NCBI RefSeq assembly: GCF_004762035.2
Contig: NZ_SIJK02000008.1
Location: 23,764 to 87,763 of the forward strand
From: Candidatus Chloroploca mongolica
Lineage (GTDB): Bacteria; Chloroflexota; Chloroflexia; Chloroflexales; Chloroflexaceae
Length of the DNA: 64,000 nt
Direction of reading: 5' to 3'
This document shows positions 35,160-44,266 of the stretch, one piece after another. Under the pieces are notes generated by a model. That model did no database searches, was not told the origin of the DNA, and saw nothing but the letters and a program-made list of their open reading frames with translations. Every line of letters starts with the position of its first letter. Positions within the stretch are counted from its first letter, which is position 1. The position numbers were made by a program, and so were the translations under genes.

Positions 35160-36620
35160 ATGCATCTTCCCGATTGGCTGGCGCGCCGTGCCGCGCTGCA
35201 TCCCGAACGCCCGGCGTTGATCTGCGCAGACCAGACGTGGTCGTTTGCGGCGTTGCATCGTGACGCTGATCTGGTGGCGTTCCACCTGCGTGAGCTTGGC
35301 GTGCAACCCGGTGATCGGGTTGCGCTGCTGGCACAAAATGGTCCTGGCTATGCGGCGATCTTGCACGCGGCCCCGCGCTGTGGCATGGTGCTTGTGCCCT
35401 TGAATACGCGGTTGAACATGCAGGAACTCGCCTGGCAACTTGAGGATTGCCAGGCTCGCCTGCTTATCGCTGATGAAGCCTACGCCGCGCAGGCAGCCTC
35501 ACTGCCGGTACGCTCGGTCGCCCTGGATAACCTGGGCATGGCTCGCTCTCCCACTTTTGATTCTCCTACTTCTCCAACAAGCTCTTCAGATCAACAGATT
35601 GATCTTGCCGCGCCGCATACGCTGATCTACACCTCGGGAACCACCGGGCAACCCAAGGGGGCCTTGCTGACGGCGGGCAATCATTGGTGGAGCGCGACGG
35701 CCTCGATGCTCAACCTGGGCCTGAACGAGGCTGACCGCTGGCTTGCGGTTTTGCCCCTCTTTCATGTTGGTGGCCTCTCGATCCTGATGCGCGGTGCCAT
35801 TTACGGAATGCCGGTGGTATTGCACGAGCGGTTCGAGCCGACGGCGGTATTGCAGGCGCTGGTGGAAGAACGAGTGACGCTTGTGTCGCTGGTGGCGGTG
35901 ATGCTGCAACGGCTGCTTGACCATGATCAGGCCGGAGTTCTGCCTGCTTCGCTGCGCTGTGTCCTGCTGGGCGGTGGGCCAGCGCCGCGCCCACTGCTTG
36001 AAACGTGTGCGGCACGTGATCTTCCTGTGGCCCAGACGTACGGCATGACCGAAACGGCGTCGCAGGTCGCAACGCTGGCGCCTGCCGATGCCCTGCGCAA
36101 ACTCGGCTCGGCGGGGCAGCCATTGTTGCCGATGGAACTGCGCGTCGAAGCGCCGACGCGTGAAGTGGGCGAGATATGCGTGCGTGGGCCGATGGTGACC
36201 CCAGGTTACTACAATCGTCCCGAGGCAACGGCCAAAGCGCTGCGCGATGGATGGCTGCATACCGGCGATCTTGGCTATCTCGATGAAGAAGGCTATCTCT
36301 ATATCGTTGACCGCCGGAGCGACCTGATCATCTCGGGGGGCGAAAATATCTATCCTGCTGAAGTCGAGGCGGCATTGCTTGCCCATCCTGCGGTGGCCGA
36401 GGCGGGCGTAGTTGGCGCACCTGACGCAACCTGGGGCGAGGTACCGGTGGCGTTTGTCGTCGTGCGTGAAGGCAGTGCGCCCAAAGTCGCCGCACTGCTT
36501 GAGCATTGCCGAGCGAGCCTGGCGGGCTACAAAATCCCGCGCAGGATCACCCTGGTCAACGAACTACCGCGTACGGCTGCGGGCAAACTCCGGCGAAACC
36601 TGCTGCGCACTATGCTCTGA
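35160..36620 (+). CDS. menE: o-succinylbenzoate-CoA ligase
   Basis: 486 residues. Adenylate-forming enzyme of the acyl-CoA synthetase family. Motifs: LIYTSGTTGQPKGALLT (P-loop), LPLFHVGGLSILMRGAIYGM, QTYGMTETASQVATL, RDGWLHTGDLGYLDEEGYLYIVDRRSDLIISGGENIYPAEVE and PRTAAGKLRR with the catalytic Lys. It makes o-succinylbenzoyl-CoA for MenB, consistent with its position at the end of the menH-menB-menA run. menF, menD and menC are not in this window. A classic terminator follows. Confidence 0.93.
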   Translation: MHLPDWLARRAALHPERPALICADQTWSFAALHRDADLVAFHLRELGVQPGDRVALLAQNGPGYAAILHAAPRCGMVLVPLNTRLNMQELAWQLEDCQARLLIADEAYAAQAASLPVRSVALDNLGMARSPTFDSPTSPTSSSDQQIDLAAPHTLIYTSGTTGQPKGALLTAGNHWWSATASMLNLGLNEADRWLAVLPLFHVGGLSILMRGAIYGMPVVLHERFEPTAVLQALVEERVTLVSLVAVMLQRLLDHDQAGVLPASLRCVLLGGGPAPRPLLETCAARDLPVAQTYGMTETASQVATLAPADALRKLGSAGQPLLPMELRVEAPTREVGEICVRGPMVTPGYYNRPEATAKALRDGWLHTGDLGYLDEEGYLYIVDRRSDLIISGGENIYPAEVEAALLAHPAVAEAGVVGAPDATWGEVPVAFVVVREGSAPKVAALLEHCRASLAGYKIPRRITLVNELPRTAAGKLRRNLLRTML

Positions 36621-36643
36621 TCGGCACGTTGAGGCTGTATGGT

Positions 36644-36682
36644 ACAATCGTGGGGGCCATAAGGCCCCCACGATTGTTTTTT
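36644..36682 (+). terminator. rho-independent terminator of the menaquinone cluster
   Basis: ACAATCGTGGGGGCC pairs with GGCCCCCACGATTGT (15 bp, loop ATAA) followed by TTTTTT. It lies 24 bp after the menE stop. Confidence 0.93.
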
Positions 36683-36744
36683 CGCTGTTGTTCCAACGAA
36701 AGAAGTTGGGTTACAGGGCGCTAGCCCTGAAGTAGAGAGAAGCG

Positions 36745-37695
36745 ATGCACGATCATACACCCTTCAACGACAAATTGATCCATTCGCATCAGTTTGTAAC
36801 CCTGTATGGTACGACGCCACCGCGTGCCGACAGCCCGCTTGAGCGCGTAGAGACGGCGGCGGCGAAGTTAGCCGGACGCGTCGCGGGGCTCGACCTGGAT
36901 GGCCTGGTTGTCTATGATGTCCAGGACGAACACGAGCGCACGAGCGAGCCACGGCCGTTCCCGTTTTTGCCGACGCGTGATCCGCGTGACCACGCCCGGC
37001 GCCTGCGCGAATTGACGGGTTTGCCTGCGGTGACGTACAAGTGCGTAGTCAATTTTACCGAAGAGGCATGGCTGGCCTGGCTCGATGAGACGGCGGCCAA
37101 CTATGGCATCGAGCACCTCTCGCTGGTCGGGGCTTCAACGCCAACACCCGACCCGAGGGCTTTGCCGGTTGACCGGGCGCTCGAACTGACTGCCGGGCAT
37201 GGCGAAGGCTTTGTGCTTGGTGGCGTCATGATCGCCGAGCGTCACAGTCCTGACTTTGATGAAAGTCAGCGGCTCATCGCCAAGGCGGAGCGAGGCTGTC
37301 GCTACTTTATTTCGCAGGTTGTCTACGATCCCGAACCAACAATTCGTCTGTTGCGCGATTATCGCGAGACGTGCAGACGGGCCGATGCCAACCCGCAGCG
37401 GCTGGTGCTCACCTTCTCGCCGTGTGGTCGCCCGCAGACGCTCACCTTCATCAAATGGCTTGGCATCGCGATTCCACCTGCGACCGAGCGCATGCTCTGC
37501 GAAGATCCGGCCCCCTTCCAGCGCTCGATCGCGATCTGTTGTGCCAATCTACGCACCATTCTCGACCAGGCCTACCGCGAAGACCTGGCCCTGGGCATCA
37601 ACATCGAAAGCGTCTCGATCCATCACGACGAAATCGAAGCCTCGATCGAACTGGTGCATGCGCTGCGGACGGTTGCGGCTGAATACGAGCTTTGA
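36745..37695 (+). CDS. methylenetetrahydrofolate reductase-like protein
   Basis: 316 residues. Looks like a divergent member of the MTHFR TIM-barrel family: VTLYGTTPPRADSPLERVETAAAKLAG, LVVYDVQDEHERT (aligning with the conserved P-R-G region), HARRLRELTGLPAVTYKC, HLSLVGASTP, VLGGVMIAERH, and AKAERGCRYFISQVVYDPE, close to the canonical 'K-x-x-A-G-A-x-F-x-x-T-Q'. The reaction (methyl-THF formation) is likely but not certain, because the protein is diverged. Single gene, convergent with lipA. Confidence 0.75.
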   Translation: MHDHTPFNDKLIHSHQFVTLYGTTPPRADSPLERVETAAAKLAGRVAGLDLDGLVVYDVQDEHERTSEPRPFPFLPTRDPRDHARRLRELTGLPAVTYKCVVNFTEEAWLAWLDETAANYGIEHLSLVGASTPTPDPRALPVDRALELTAGHGEGFVLGGVMIAERHSPDFDESQRLIAKAERGCRYFISQVVYDPEPTIRLLRDYRETCRRADANPQRLVLTFSPCGRPQTLTFIKWLGIAIPPATERMLCEDPAPFQRSIAICCANLRTILDQAYREDLALGINIESVSIHHDEIEASIELVHALRTVAAEYEL

Positions 37696-37714
37696 TGTGA
37701 TGGCGGGTGGAGGC

Positions 37715-38632
37715 TTAACTATGCTGATGCGCACCGACGTGCAAGTGCGCATGATAGCTTGAGCGCACCATCGGCCCGCTTTCGACGTGGCGAAAACCGC
37801 GCCGTAGCCCCTCGGCCTTGAAGGTGGCAAACTCGTCGGGCATGACATACCGATCAATGGGCCAGTAGCTGCTATCGGGAGCGAGGTATTGACCGATGGT
37901 CATCACGTTCACATCGACCGAACGCAACGCATCCATCACTTCCAGCACTTCATCATTGGTCTCGCCCGCCCCGACCATCATCCCGCTTTTGGTGACCAGG
38001 TCTGGGTCGAAGGCTCGCGCTCGCCCGAGCAGTTCAAGGCTCTGCTGGAAACCTGCGCGGGGGCGGAAGCGGCGGAAGATGCGGGGCACGGTTTCGATAT
38101 TATGGTTGAGCACATCGGGCCGCGCCTCAAGCACGAGTTGCAGGGCGTCCCAATTGCCATCAAAATCAGGAATCAGCACCTCGATCTTGCATTCAGGCAC
38201 ACGCTCGCGGATCAATTCAATCGTACGGGCAAAGATATGCGCCCCGCCATCAGGGGCATCGTCGCGGTTGACCGAGGTGAGCACCGCGAAACGCAGGCGC
38301 AGATGAGCCACCGAAGCGGCGACGCGCTCGGGCTCAGCTTCATCAATCGGCTGGGGCTTGCCCTTGCCAATCGCGCAATAGCGGCACCCGCGGGTACACG
38401 TATCGCCGAGCAATAAAAAAGTTGCCGTGCGATTGTTCCAGCACTCGCCGAGATTTGGACAGCGTGCCTCTTCGCAGACCGTATTGAGGCCCTTTTCGTG
38501 CATGAGGCGATGGACATCGCTATAATTCTCGCCTGATGGCGCACGCGCCTTGAGCCATTCGGGGCGCCGGGGGCGCACCGGCGTTGCCGAGGCCGGCGTC
38601 TGCACAGGCGTCAATGGGATCAGTTCGGACAT
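37715..38632 (-). CDS. lipA: lipoyl synthase
   Basis: 305 residues. Radical-SAM enzyme that inserts two sulfurs into protein-bound octanoyl. Both clusters are visible: auxiliary cluster CEEARCPNLGECW and radical-SAM cluster CTRGCRYCAIGKG. Further family blocks are VLTSVNRDDAPDGGAHIFA, IEVLIPDFDG, NHNIETVPRIFRRFRPRA, KSGMMVGAGETNDEV and YLAPDSSYWPIDRYV. The C-terminal Ser needed for catalysis is supplied by SGPMVRSSYHA. Convergent with the MTHFR-like gene; octanoyltransferase (lipB) is not adjacent. Confidence 0.96.
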   Translation of the reverse strand: MSELIPLTPVQTPASATPVRPRRPEWLKARAPSGENYSDVHRLMHEKGLNTVCEEARCPNLGECWNNRTATFLLLGDTCTRGCRYCAIGKGKPQPIDEAEPERVAASVAHLRLRFAVLTSVNRDDAPDGGAHIFARTIELIRERVPECKIEVLIPDFDGNWDALQLVLEARPDVLNHNIETVPRIFRRFRPRAGFQQSLELLGRARAFDPDLVTKSGMMVGAGETNDEVLEVMDALRSVDVNVMTIGQYLAPDSSYWPIDRYVMPDEFATFKAEGLRRGFRHVESGPMVRSSYHAHLHVGAHQHS

Positions 38633-38732
38633 GCCATATACTTTCTAGCTTGATCCTGGTCTCTTCCTATTGTACCGCACTTTTCTCGCAGAACATGGTT
38701 TCAGCAAGACCAGATCCGCTTGACCCTCGACG

Positions 38733-38786
38733 CGGAGTACCAACTTCAGTCGGTTTCCCGCTCAGCCGACTGAAGTCGGCACTCCG
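38733..38786. repeat. interrupted inverted repeat
   Basis: CGGAGTACCAACTTCAGTCGG and CCGACTGAAGTCGGCACTCCG, 12-13 bp apart, of the same family as 21586-21621. It lies in the gap upstream of lipA, with no gene. Confidence 0.65.
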
Positions 38787-38858
38787 ATGAGCCTAAACGG
38801 TACAATAAGTTTTGTGGCACGCCCGCGTACCCAGAGCGCGAAGTATCAGAAAATGTAG

Positions 38859-38887
38859 TTGACAGACCAATGATGGTATAGTATAGG
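38859..38887 (+). promoter_or_regulatory. sigma-70-type promoter of the glycosidase-like gene
   Basis: TTGACA, exact 17-bp spacer, TATAGG; the gene's ATG (38924) lies 37 bp downstream with AAAGGA as ribosome site. Confidence 0.7.
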
Positions 38888-38923
38888 CAATCGATAACAA
38901 CCCCTTCGTGAAAGGACTCCGAC

Positions 38924-41900
38924 ATGGTTGCACAGAGGCTTCGCCCTCTTGCCCTACTCGCTGTCTTTGCTCTTCTCCTCACGTTCCTTTTTCCTCTGAT
39001 TTTTCCCATCGCTGCCCAACCTACCACCGCTAATCTCTTGAGCAACGGTGATTTCGAGCAAGGCACAACGGCTCCGTGGCAAGGGATTACCTCGACCCAA
39101 TTGACCACGGATTATGCTGCTTCCGGGCAGTCTAGTGTGCGAATTACGTCGCAGGAGGCGTCGCAGGGCTGGATTAATGTCCAGGCCGGGCAGGAGTATG
39201 TCTTGACGGCCTGGTTTCGCTGGTCCAGGTTTGCTGGCAATCAGTGGGGCTATGCGCACCTGACGGTTGAGGATACGGCCTATCGCGAGCTTGGGTCGAT
39301 CATCAATCCCCAGACGAGCTATGAGCGGGATCGTTGGCATAAGCTGGCGCTTACGTTTACCGCACCAACTGGCGGTGTTCGCGTGCGCTTTGGGCTCTAT
39401 GGCCCGCAGGACGATGTTGAGCTCTATTTTGACGATCTGCAATTGCGCTCCCGAGACGCGAATGTTGCCCCGACGCTTGATCCGGTCGCGAACACGCTGT
39501 CAGGGACGACCCCGCTGACAGTTGCGTTTGAGGCTCGCGCTGATGATCCCGATGGCGCAGTGCGTAGCTATCGCTGGGAGTTTGGTGATGGGACGGAGAG
39601 TCGGAGCCCTGACCCGACCCACATCTTTCGTTCCCGCGGATCTTATCCCGTGAAGCTGACCGTCTGGGATAACGATGGGGCCGCACAGAGTCAGACGCTG
39701 ACGATCACCGTAACCGATGCGGTCAATCCTGCGATCACGATCAATGCACCAACGACGCAGCAAATCTGGACGACGAGTGCCGCGAGTCTGGCGCTCGAAG
39801 GGCAGGCGTCCACGCCTACGGGGACGCTCGCGATGCTTGCCTGGGATAATCTACGCACCGGCGCCGCAGGGAGTCTGGCGGTGCCGACCGAGGCGACGAT
39901 GACCTGGGCGACGCCTTCCATCGCGCTTGCCCCCGGGCGCAATGATCTGCAAGTCAGCGTCGTTGACTCACGTGGCCGCGCGCATAGTGCGCGTCTGGTG
40001 GTGCAGCGTCAACTTGAGGCACCGCGCATCTATGATGTGCAAGTGCAAACATCGACGGTTGCCGTCTATGAGCGTTATGAGGTGAGATTCCAGGTTGATA
40101 CCGTTGCTTCCTCGCCGCTCTTCAGTTATACCGACCAACCGCCTCCGGGCGTGACACCAGGGAGCGGGGTGACGGTCGAAGGGGTGATTACGACGCCATC
40201 GGGGGCGACGGTGACGCATCCGGCATTCTTCTTTACCAGTGCCATTCGCCAGGGGCAGGGTTCGTCGGCCTCGTATGCACCAGGGACAACGAGTGGCTGG
40301 GCGCTGCGGTATGCCCCGCTTGAACCCGGTCGCCACCAGGTCTACCTGCGCGTTCGCGATGCCAGTGGTGAGACGATGGTTGATATCGGGAGCTTCGAGG
40401 CAGGTACGCCACGGCGTGCTGGGTTTATCGGGGTCAGCAGTGCAGACTCCCGCTACTTTCAATTTAGTGATGGCAGTCTCTTCTGGCCGCTTGGCCCCGC
40501 ATGGGCGGTCGATCTCCAAGGAGGCCGGGGCTTCAATTTTGAACGGCCCTGGCTCGGCGGTCTGGGCATCTACAGTACCAACTGGGCACGCTGGAAATCG
40601 ACCGCCGAGACGCTTGGCAACGAAGGCTTCTCGTCGCGTCTGACGTTCCTTGAGCACTACCCCGGTCACGAGCTCGCCCAGGAATTGACCTATCCCGAGG
40701 GCTATCGACTCTGGATTGGCTGTTTTGGCGATGAAGCGTTTTGTCCGCGCTTCAAGGCAAATACCGATTACGAAGTGAAACTACGGGTCAAGGTGGTTGA
40801 ACTGGCTGGCCCACGCAACGCCGCCTATCCGTATGGGCTCGTTTTGAAATTCCATGGTTGGCCTCAGGAGCCAGGCTTCGAAGAGGCGCATCGAAACTAT
40901 GCTTCGCTGATTCCGCCGATCAGTGTGGATCGTGACTGGCATACCGTGGTGGCCCGTTATCGCACCGGGAGCGATGAAGGTGCCGGTCAAGCCCGTGGCG
41001 ACCTCAGCCTCTATCTCGACAATGTCACGGCTGGACGCGCATATATTGACGAGCTTTCGGTGCGCGAGATCCTGCCTGGCGAGACGCGTGGCCCCGAGTT
41101 GATCCGTAACCCGCGGGCTGATCTGCACACCTACGTCGAACAACGGCCAGCCGCGTTCCTTGACGACCAGTTGGTGCGGGGCGAAGCTGATGGCATCTAT
41201 TACCGCTATGTTGTACACGACAAAAACGATTGGATCCAGAACCACCTATCGCGTGATGGCATCTTTGTGGCTTCTGGCGATGGCTATTATCAGCCTGAGG
41301 GCACCCGGGCACGCTGGTTGCTCGAGCAGTGGTGGCGTTATCTCGTGGCACGCTGGGGCTACACGACCGCTGTACATTCGTGGGAATTAAATAATGAAGG
41401 CCCACCTGATGATGGGAGCGGCACGCACGCGCAGATGACGCAAGACTTTGCCCGCTTTATGCGTGAGCAGGATGCCCATCCGCATATGGCAAGCACCTCG
41501 TTCTGGTGTTGTTGGGAACCGACGTTTTGGGGCGATCGGGTGCGTTTCCCTGATGTAGCGTATGCCGATATTCACGAATATCCGACGCTCGATGTGCGCC
41601 TGGCTGATGGCTCGCCTGCTGTCTATGATGTGGCAGGGTTCCAGGCCGAGACCAGCATGGCTTATGCCGCCGACAAGGTTGGGCGCCCGATCATCCGCGG
41701 CGAGGTTGGCCTGAGTGGCGAGCCAGTCTTTACCATGCTTTCGCAGGCTAATCCGGGGATCTGGTTCCACAACCTGCTCTGGGCGCAACTCAATCCTGGG
41801 GCTGTCTTTGACCCTGGCTACTGGTTTAGCGAGCATTTCAACGTGATTGATGCACAGGCACACGCTGTTCCGTTTGCTGCGTTTGTTGCGACCCTGGATG

Positions 41901-42430
41901 TGCAGCGTGGCGGCTATGGCGACGCCGAGGCGCGTCTGAGCAACAGCCAGTTGCGGGCCTATGGGCAGCGCAATGTGGCTCGTGGCAAAGCCCATCTCTG
42001 GGTGCAGAATCGCCTGCACACCTGGCGCAACGTGATGGGTGGCGCAGGGGCGGTTGCGATTACGCCGCAGTCAGGCACGCTCAGCCTCACCCTGCAACCC
42101 AATCGGCGCTACGAAGTCGCCTGGTGGGACTCCTACGCCGGCACCGTTCTTCGGCGCGAGCTTGTCACCAGCACTGCCAATGGCGAAATCACCTTGACCA
42201 TCACAAACCTCGCCTCGGACCTGGCCCTGACGATTGAGCCAGAGACACCTGATCCAGAGCCGAGCGCGACGCCAACCACAACGCCAGGCCCGAGCGCGAC
42301 TGCGACTACAACGCCAAGCCCAGGCCCGAGTGTGACGCCAGGCCCGAGCGCGACGCCAGGCCCGAGCGTGACGCCAGGCCCGACGCCAGAGCGAGAAAGG
42401 ATCTATCTCCCTCTCGTACGGGCACGCTAG
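38924..42430 (+). CDS. secreted multidomain glycoside-hydrolase-like protein (CBM, PKD, clan GH-A-like catalytic region)
   Basis: 1168 residues. Signal peptide (LALLAVFALLLTFLFPLIF, cleavage near AAQ). Then: carbohydrate-binding-module-like domain (NLLSNGDFEQGTTAPWQG, to about residue 178); PKD domain (YRWEFGDGTESRSPDP); Ig/DUF5060-like segments; a second CBM-like insert; and a TIM-barrel-like region with WELNNEGPPDDGSG, the Asn-Glu pair typical of clan GH-A acid/base, IHEYPT, and GEVGLSGEP as candidate nucleophile. A Pro/Thr/Ser linker (TPGPSATPGPS-type repeats) leads to the C-terminal RIYLPLVRAR, a tail shared with other secreted proteins here. Probably degrades or remodels extracellular polysaccharide. 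Its own promoter lies directly upstream. Confidence 0.82.
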   Translation: MVAQRLRPLALLAVFALLLTFLFPLIFPIAAQPTTANLLSNGDFEQGTTAPWQGITSTQLTTDYAASGQSSVRITSQEASQGWINVQAGQEYVLTAWFRWSRFAGNQWGYAHLTVEDTAYRELGSIINPQTSYERDRWHKLALTFTAPTGGVRVRFGLYGPQDDVELYFDDLQLRSRDANVAPTLDPVANTLSGTTPLTVAFEARADDPDGAVRSYRWEFGDGTESRSPDPTHIFRSRGSYPVKLTVWDNDGAAQSQTLTITVTDAVNPAITINAPTTQQIWTTSAASLALEGQASTPTGTLAMLAWDNLRTGAAGSLAVPTEATMTWATPSIALAPGRNDLQVSVVDSRGRAHSARLVVQRQLEAPRIYDVQVQTSTVAVYERYEVRFQVDTVASSPLFSYTDQPPPGVTPGSGVTVEGVITTPSGATVTHPAFFFTSAIRQGQGSSASYAPGTTSGWALRYAPLEPGRHQVYLRVRDASGETMVDIGSFEAGTPRRAGFIGVSSADSRYFQFSDGSLFWPLGPAWAVDLQGGRGFNFERPWLGGLGIYSTNWARWKSTAETLGNEGFSSRLTFLEHYPGHELAQELTYPEGYRLWIGCFGDEAFCPRFKANTDYEVKLRVKVVELAGPRNAAYPYGLVLKFHGWPQEPGFEEAHRNYASLIPPISVDRDWHTVVARYRTGSDEGAGQARGDLSLYLDNVTAGRAYIDELSVREILPGETRGPELIRNPRADLHTYVEQRPAAFLDDQLVRGEADGIYYRYVVHDKNDWIQNHLSRDGIFVASGDGYYQPEGTRARWLLEQWWRYLVARWGYTTAVHSWELNNEGPPDDGSGTHAQMTQDFARFMREQDAHPHMASTSFWCCWEPTFWGDRVRFPDVAYADIHEYPTLDVRLADGSPAVYDVAGFQAETSMAYAADKVGRPIIRGEVGLSGEPVFTMLSQANPGIWFHNLLWAQLNPGAVFDPGYWFSEHFNVIDAQAHAVPFAAFVATLDVQRGGYGDAEARLSNSQLRAYGQRNVARGKAHLWVQNRLHTWRNVMGGAGAVAITPQSGTLSLTLQPNRRYEVAWWDSYAGTVLRRELVTSTANGEITLTITNLASDLALTIEPETPDPEPSATPTTTPGPSATATTTPSPGPSVTPGPSATPGPSVTPGPTPERERIYLPLVRAR

Positions 42431-42505
42431 CCAGCGTGCCCGTAGCAAGTTGACCGTAAGGCCAAAGCACGCACCTCCAGGCAAGGAATCCTTGCCTGGA
42501 GGTGC
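42418..42505. terminator. two hairpins between convergent genes
   Basis: ACGGGCACGCT / AGCGTGCCCGT (42418-42443) spans the glycosidase stop. GCACCTCCAGGCAAGGA / TCCTTGCCTGGAGGTGC (42471-42505, 17-bp perfect) is followed by GTTTT. The second is the likely terminator for the rightward gene and may also serve the leftward aldehyde dehydrogenase. Confidence 0.75.
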
Positions 42506-42575
42506 GTTTTCTGGGTGGGCAGATTGGCATCGAAGAAAACCCGACCCAACTCTTCAAGCATGCTCGGATAGAGTT

Positions 42576-44120
42576 CTAGCGCGTCTCTGGCAGGAGCGTA
42601 TAGTCGGGGAAATTGCCAAAGAAGCGCTCGCCATCCGCGCCACGGGTAACTGACTGAACCAGATATGTGCCGCCGACGAAACAGCCCTTCCAGGAGGCGC
42701 CCATACCGCCGAAGACCTCCTCACGGTCGCCGCGCGAGCGCACCTGGTTGACGCCGACCTTGAAGGAGCGCAACTCGCCGGTGACCATGCGCGCAATCTC
42801 AGGGTCATCGGTGGCGATCGAGGAGACGAGGTTGCCGTTAGAGATGTTCATCTCGCTGACCAGTTCCTCGATGCGGTCAACGACGACGATCGTATCTACC
42901 GGGCCGAAGGGCTCGTTGTGGTGCAGGCGGGCGTTGCGCGGCACATTGAGCAGCGCAATTGGCGCGAGATAGGCCGAGATATCCTGGCCGGGGAAGAAGC
43001 GCGCCGGATCGAGCTCGCCCTCGAAAAGGCTGATTGCGCCTAGGCCAACCGCTTCGGAGTACATGACGCGCAGTTCCTCGACTTTGCGGCTATTGATCAG
43101 CGGACCAAAATCGAGCGTGGGCAGTGCGTCCTCTGGGCCGTCCACCAGCAGCGGGTGGCCGATCTTAAGCGCCTTGACCGCCGGCAGATAGGTGTCGAGG
43201 AACTTAGGGAAGAGGCGGCGCTGGACGATGAAGCGGATATAGGCGGTGCAGCGCTGCTTGCCGTAGGCGAAGCCCTTCTTGATCTGGGCGGCCAGGGTCG
43301 GCCAGTCGGAGAAGTCCCAGATCCCGTAGCAGTTGACACCCTCCATCTCGAGCATGTAGCGTTTTTCACGGTCGTAGAGGCTGGCGGCGATATCGCGCCC
43401 GTTCGACTTGCCGCCGACGAAGGCGAGGCAGGCCACATCAGGATTGCGTACGAGGGCGTCGGAGAGCAGGCCGCCAGAACCGCTGACCAGTGAGACGGGC
43501 AGGCCGACGCGGCGGGCAAGGGCAAAGCCCAGCGTAAGCGAGAAGATGCCGCCGTCGGTAGGCGTCTTGGCGATCACAGCGTTGCCGGCGAGAGTCTGAA
43601 CCAGTACGGAGTGCATGAGCACGGAGTAGGGGTAGTTCCACGAGGCAATATTGGAGATCACGCCAAGTGGTGAGCGTCCGGCCAGCATGGGCTCAATTGC
43701 ACCCAGGTACCACTCGACGCCAGAGATGCAGCGGTCAATATCGTCGCAGGCGAGGGCGTAGGGCTTGCCGATCTCCCACATTAGCAACCGGGCAATCAGC
43801 TCACGGTGGGCGCGCAGTTGATCGAGACATGCGGCGACGCGAACCTTGCGCTCGTCGAGGTCGATCAGGGACCAGCGGGCGTGTTCGTGGGCGGCGAAGC
43901 GCACAGCGCGCTTGGCCAGATCGAGGTCGATCATCGGTATGCGCCCAAGCTCGTTACCATCTACCGGGGTAGCGTAGTGCTTGCCGTGACCAGGGTAGCC
44001 CCAGTCGCCCTCGATGAGGTTGAGCGCGTGGCCATCGGCACCGAAGGCTTCGGGGGCGGCAGCCCTGAGCTCACCAATCAGATCTGGCCAAGCGTGACCA
44101 GGCGCGATCATCTTCGCCAT
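42576..44120 (-). CDS. aldehyde dehydrogenase-family protein, divergent
   Basis: 514 residues, ACAGGAG before ATG 44120. Superfamily layout is clear: VISNIASWNYPYSVLMHSVLVQTLAGNAVIAKTP, FVGGKSNGRDIAAS, catalytic Cys in GKQRCTAYIRFIVQRR, and NEPFGPVDTIVVVD. The usual LELGGK block is LEMEGVNCYG, which keeps the Glu but loses the GGK. Unlike the enzyme at 1329-2876 it has a 45-residue N-terminal extension. Codon use is richer in G/C third positions than its neighbours, suggesting possible transfer. Substrate unknown; activity is likely since Cys and Glu remain. Confidence 0.82.
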   Translation of the reverse strand: MAKMIAPGHAWPDLIGELRAAAPEAFGADGHALNLIEGDWGYPGHGKHYATPVDGNELGRIPMIDLDLAKRAVRFAAHEHARWSLIDLDERKVRVAACLDQLRAHRELIARLLMWEIGKPYALACDDIDRCISGVEWYLGAIEPMLAGRSPLGVISNIASWNYPYSVLMHSVLVQTLAGNAVIAKTPTDGGIFSLTLGFALARRVGLPVSLVSGSGGLLSDALVRNPDVACLAFVGGKSNGRDIAASLYDREKRYMLEMEGVNCYGIWDFSDWPTLAAQIKKGFAYGKQRCTAYIRFIVQRRLFPKFLDTYLPAVKALKIGHPLLVDGPEDALPTLDFGPLINSRKVEELRVMYSEAVGLGAISLFEGELDPARFFPGQDISAYLAPIALLNVPRNARLHHNEPFGPVDTIVVVDRIEELVSEMNISNGNLVSSIATDDPEIARMVTGELRSFKVGVNQVRSRGDREEVFGGMGASWKGCFVGGTYLVQSVTRGADGERFFGNFPDYTLLPETR

Positions 44121-44166
44121 AGCGGTTAAACTCCTGTGTTCGTGAAATCCGCAACAAAGCCATCTC

Positions 44167-44175
44167 AGTATAACA
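44167..44175 (-). promoter_or_regulatory. extended -10 promoter of aldehyde dehydrogenase
   Basis: On the minus strand TGTTATACT, an extended -10 (TGnTATACT), 46 bp before the ATG. No clear -35 needed for this type. Confidence 0.5.
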
Positions 44176-44220
44176 TAAGCGCTCTACGCTTACCGTCGAG
44201 CGCTGCATCGACCGCGCCCT

Positions 44221-44266
44221 GAGTCGTGTTTCGGTGGGGCCTGCAGGCCCCACCGAAACACGACTC
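44221..44266. terminator. perfect 21-bp hairpin
   Basis: GAGTCGTGTTTCGGTGGGGCC / complement around TGCA, overlapping the last two bases of the GT-C gene's stop at 44265. Terminates the minus-strand GT-C operon before the aldehyde dehydrogenase promoter. Confidence 0.75.
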
